Source: Clostridia bacterium
GTDB lineage: Bacteria > Bacillota_A > Clostridia > Oscillospirales > CAG-272
Assembly (NCBI GenBank): GCA_017472105.1
Contig: JAFUQY010000151.1
Location: forward strand, 1-7,581
DNA: 7,581 nt
Direction: 5' to 3'
Below are positions 6,172 through 7,581 of this stretch, piece by piece. The notes under the pieces are model-generated. The model did not search any database, was not told the DNA's origin, and was given only the letters and a program-made list of their open reading frames with translations. The position numbers and the translations under genes are program-made. The stretch's first letter is position 1. Each line of letters begins with the position of its first letter.

Positions 6172-6288
6172 TAACGCCTTTTCTGAGCACAGCTCGCCTG
6201 ACACGCGAGAAATGCATTTTCCGCAGTTTCACCAAGATTTGCGCGTGAATCCGGCGGATTTTTCCCCGAATTTTTCGTCCGCGCCCGA

Positions 6289-6317
6289 TTGACAAAATCC
6301 CGTTTTTCCTGTATAAT
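6289..6317 (+). promoter_or_regulatory. Promoter of pflB (consensus sigma-A type)
   Basis: Perfect TTGACA (6289-6294), a 17-base spacer and perfect TATAAT (6312-6317). The predicted start is about A6324, giving a leader of roughly 170 bases that contains the riboswitch and terminator. About 110 bases between this promoter and that of the divergent regulator show no other convincing element apart from a weak CTCGC/GCGAG repeat. Confidence 0.9.
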
Positions 6318-6342
6318 GTTGTCATCAAAGAAGAATATCAAC

Positions 6343-6426
6343 CGCGCTGCAATACTGACGGATTTTGCGGATCACCGCAGGGGAATGCAGTGCGTATCGG
6401 GTCCATCCCGCGCCGACCGTCTGGGC
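6343..6426 (+). promoter_or_regulatory. ZTP riboswitch aptamer (pfl motif) in the pflB leader
   Basis: This RNA senses the purine intermediate ZTP/ZMP. P1 is CGCGCTGCA (6343-6351) with TGCAGTGCG (6386-6394), nine pairs including one G-U. Inside it, ACTGACGG (6354-6361) precedes P2, TGCGG (6366-6370) with CCGCA (6375-6379) and loop ATCA; the conserved GGGGA follows at 6380-6384. A linker hairpin CGGG/CCCG (6398-6410) leads to the signature GCCGACCGTCTGGGC (6412-6426), with P3 formed by GCC/GGC. The defining pseudoknot is GACGG (6357-6361) with CCGTC (6417-6421). The family more often has GGCG with CGCC here, so the altered bases still pair. Position directly before pflB matches the motif's known gene associations in purine and one-carbon metabolism. 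Identified from remembered family features, without a covariance-model search. Confidence 0.9.
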
Positions 6427-6460
6427 AATTCAGTTTTATAGAGCTGATTTGCCTTTTTTT
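6424..6460 (+). terminator. Riboswitch-controlled intrinsic terminator (expression platform) before pflB
   Basis: GGCAATTCAG (6424-6433) pairs with CTGATTTGCC (6444-6453) at 9 of 10 positions, with a 10-base loop and seven T's at 6454-6460. Its 5' arm starts with the GGC that forms the 3' side of aptamer helix P3 (6424-6426), so the two structures exclude each other. Ligand binding should favour P3 and the pseudoknot, weaken the terminator and let transcription continue: a genetic ON switch. Confidence 0.88.
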
Positions 6461-6496
6461 AGTCCATCGGCAGGTCAGGTAATGGAGGTAACATAC

Positions 6497-7581
6497 ATGG
6501 AACACAAGAACTGGAACGGATTCCGCCCCGGAGTCTGGCAGAACGAAATCAACGTACGCGACTTTATTCAGCAGAACTATACCGAATACACCGGTGACAG
6601 CGGTTTTCTCGCAGAAGCTACGCAGAGAACGAAGAACCTGATGAAGAAGCTGGAGGCACTGTTCGCCCTCGAGCGTCAGTTCGGCGGCGTGCTCGACATT
6701 GACACAGCAACCGTCTCTTCCCTCACCGCGTACTCTCCCGGATACATCGACAAGGACAACGAAATCATCGTCGGCATGCAGACCAACCGTCCTCTCAAGC
6801 GCGGCGTCAATCCCTTCGGCGGCATGAGAATGGTACGTCAGGCATGTGAAGCATACGGCTACAAGCTCAGCCCGAAGGTCGAGGAAGAATTCCGCTACCG
6901 CACCACGCACAACGACGGCGTTTACCGCTCCTACACCGACGAAATGCGTGCCGCAAGAAAATCCCACGTCATCACCGGTCTGCCGGATGCCTACGGACGC
7001 GGACGCATCATCGGCGACTACAGACGGGTTGCCCTCTACGGCGTGGACAGGCTGATCGAAGAAAAGACCAAGGACAAAAAGGCTCTGGGCGACTTCCTGC
7101 TGGATTCTCCCCAGATCCGCCTGAACGAAGAGCTGTATCAGCAGATCTCCTTCCTCAAGTACATGAAGGAAATGGCTGCCATGTACGGCTTCGATATCAG
7201 CGAACCGGCATCCAATGCGAGAGAAGCCATCCAGTGGACTTACTTCGCCTACCTCGGTGCCATCAAGGAACAGAACGGTGCGGCAATGTCCCTCGGACGC
7301 GTGTCCACCTTCTTCGATATCTACATCGAACGCGATATCGCAAACGGAACCCTCACCGAAGAAGGCGCACAGGAACTCATGGACGACTTTGTCATGAAGC
7401 TCCGCATTGCCCGTCACCTGAGAACCCCCGAATACAACGAGCTCTTCGGCGGCGACCCCATGTGGATTACCGAAGCGGTGGGCGGCATGGGTGAGGACGG
7501 ACGTACCCTCGTCACCAAAAACAGCTACCGTGTCCTCAATACCCTCTACACCCTCGGCTCCTCTCCCGAACCGAACCTCAC
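6497..7581 (+). CDS. pflB: Formate C-acetyltransferase (pyruvate formate-lyase), N-terminal half
   Basis: This glycyl-radical enzyme cleaves pyruvate with CoA to acetyl-CoA and formate in the anaerobic cytoplasm. The first 361 residues are present, about half of the usual length of around 750. They follow the E. coli enzyme closely in blocks such as WQNEINVRDFIQQNYT (14-29), LKRGVNPFGG, VITGLPDAYGRGRIIGDYRR, EAIQWTYFAYLGAIKEQNGAAMS and TRTLVTKN-type sequence (GRTLVTKNSYRVLNTLYTLG), ending at SPEPNL. The active-site Cys-Cys pair and the C-terminal glycyl-radical site lie beyond the right edge, so catalytic competence cannot be checked. The ATG is preceded by GGAGG (6484-6488) at 8 bases. Expression should depend on the ZTP riboswitch and terminator upstream, linking formate supply to purine and folate status. 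The activating enzyme PflA is not in the window. Confidence 0.97.
   Translation, partial: MEHKNWNGFRPGVWQNEINVRDFIQQNYTEYTGDSGFLAEATQRTKNLMKKLEALFALERQFGGVLDIDTATVSSLTAYSPGYIDKDNEIIVGMQTNRPLKRGVNPFGGMRMVRQACEAYGYKLSPKVEEEFRYRTTHNDGVYRSYTDEMRAARKSHVITGLPDAYGRGRIIGDYRRVALYGVDRLIEEKTKDKKALGDFLLDSPQIRLNEELYQQISFLKYMKEMAAMYGFDISEPASNAREAIQWTYFAYLGAIKEQNGAAMSLGRVSTFFDIYIERDIANGTLTEEGAQELMDDFVMKLRIARHLRTPEYNELFGGDPMWITEAVGGMGEDGRTLVTKNSYRVLNTLYTLGSSPEPNL

Noticed and set aside
6189..6210. CTCGC/GCGAG inverted repeat between the regulator and pflB promoters
   Set aside because: Only a 5-bp stem with no T-tract and no relation to either promoter; expected by chance in GC-rich DNA.
6117..6341. Minus-strand 74-codon open frame upstream of the second regulator
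   Set aside because: It covers both divergent promoters and has no good ribosome binding site; the region is better explained as regulatory DNA.
6338..7417. Minus-strand open frame (359 codons) opposite pflB
   Set aside because: The plus strand encodes unmistakable pyruvate formate-lyase; the antisense frame also runs across the riboswitch and has no domain signature.

Overview
The window looks like chromosomal DNA from an anaerobic, fermentative Firmicute, most likely a gut or rumen Clostridia (Oscillospirales-like). This placement is inferred from strong AGGAGG-type ribosome binding sites, near-consensus TTGACA/TATAAT promoters, GC-rich third codon positions, a binding-protein-dependent sugar ABC transporter, two XRE-type regulators with long helical C-terminal domains, and a pyruvate formate-lyase gene. 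No rRNA, tRNA, CRISPR array, transposase or phage gene is visible.

Layout: (1) 1-2421, minus strand: a sugar (CUT1-type) ABC transporter operon reading ATPase, then a MalF-like permease, then a MalG-like permease that runs off the left edge. It has its own strong promoter at 2460-2488. The gap between the permeases holds a hairpin and a possible 25-codon ORF. (2) 2569-3678, minus: an XRE-family regulator with its own promoter and a terminator just before the transporter promoter. (3) 3951-4955, plus: a cytoplasmic right-handed beta-helix (pectate-lyase-3-like) protein, divergent from the first regulator and followed by a strong hairpin terminator. (4) 5015-6094, minus: a second XRE regulator, paralogous to the first and convergent with the beta-helix gene. 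(5) 6289-7581, plus: a promoter, a leader with a well-formed ZTP (pfl-motif) riboswitch whose 3' hairpin competes with an intrinsic terminator, and the first half of pflB.

How the parts may work together: the riboswitch-pflB unit is the best-supported regulatory story. PFL makes formate, a one-carbon donor for purine synthesis, and ZTP/ZMP accumulates when 10-formyl-tetrahydrofolate is short, so ZTP binding should allow read-through into pflB. The ABC operon, beta-helix protein and two paralogous regulators may form a carbohydrate-use locus, with the beta-helix protein acting on an imported saccharide; this is inference from neighbourhood only. The promoters of the ABC operon and both regulators share an unusual sequence module (TATATCAyAAGTTyCGG read on the plus strand), and the regulators have nearly identical recognition helices, which suggests a small shared or autoregulatory circuit.
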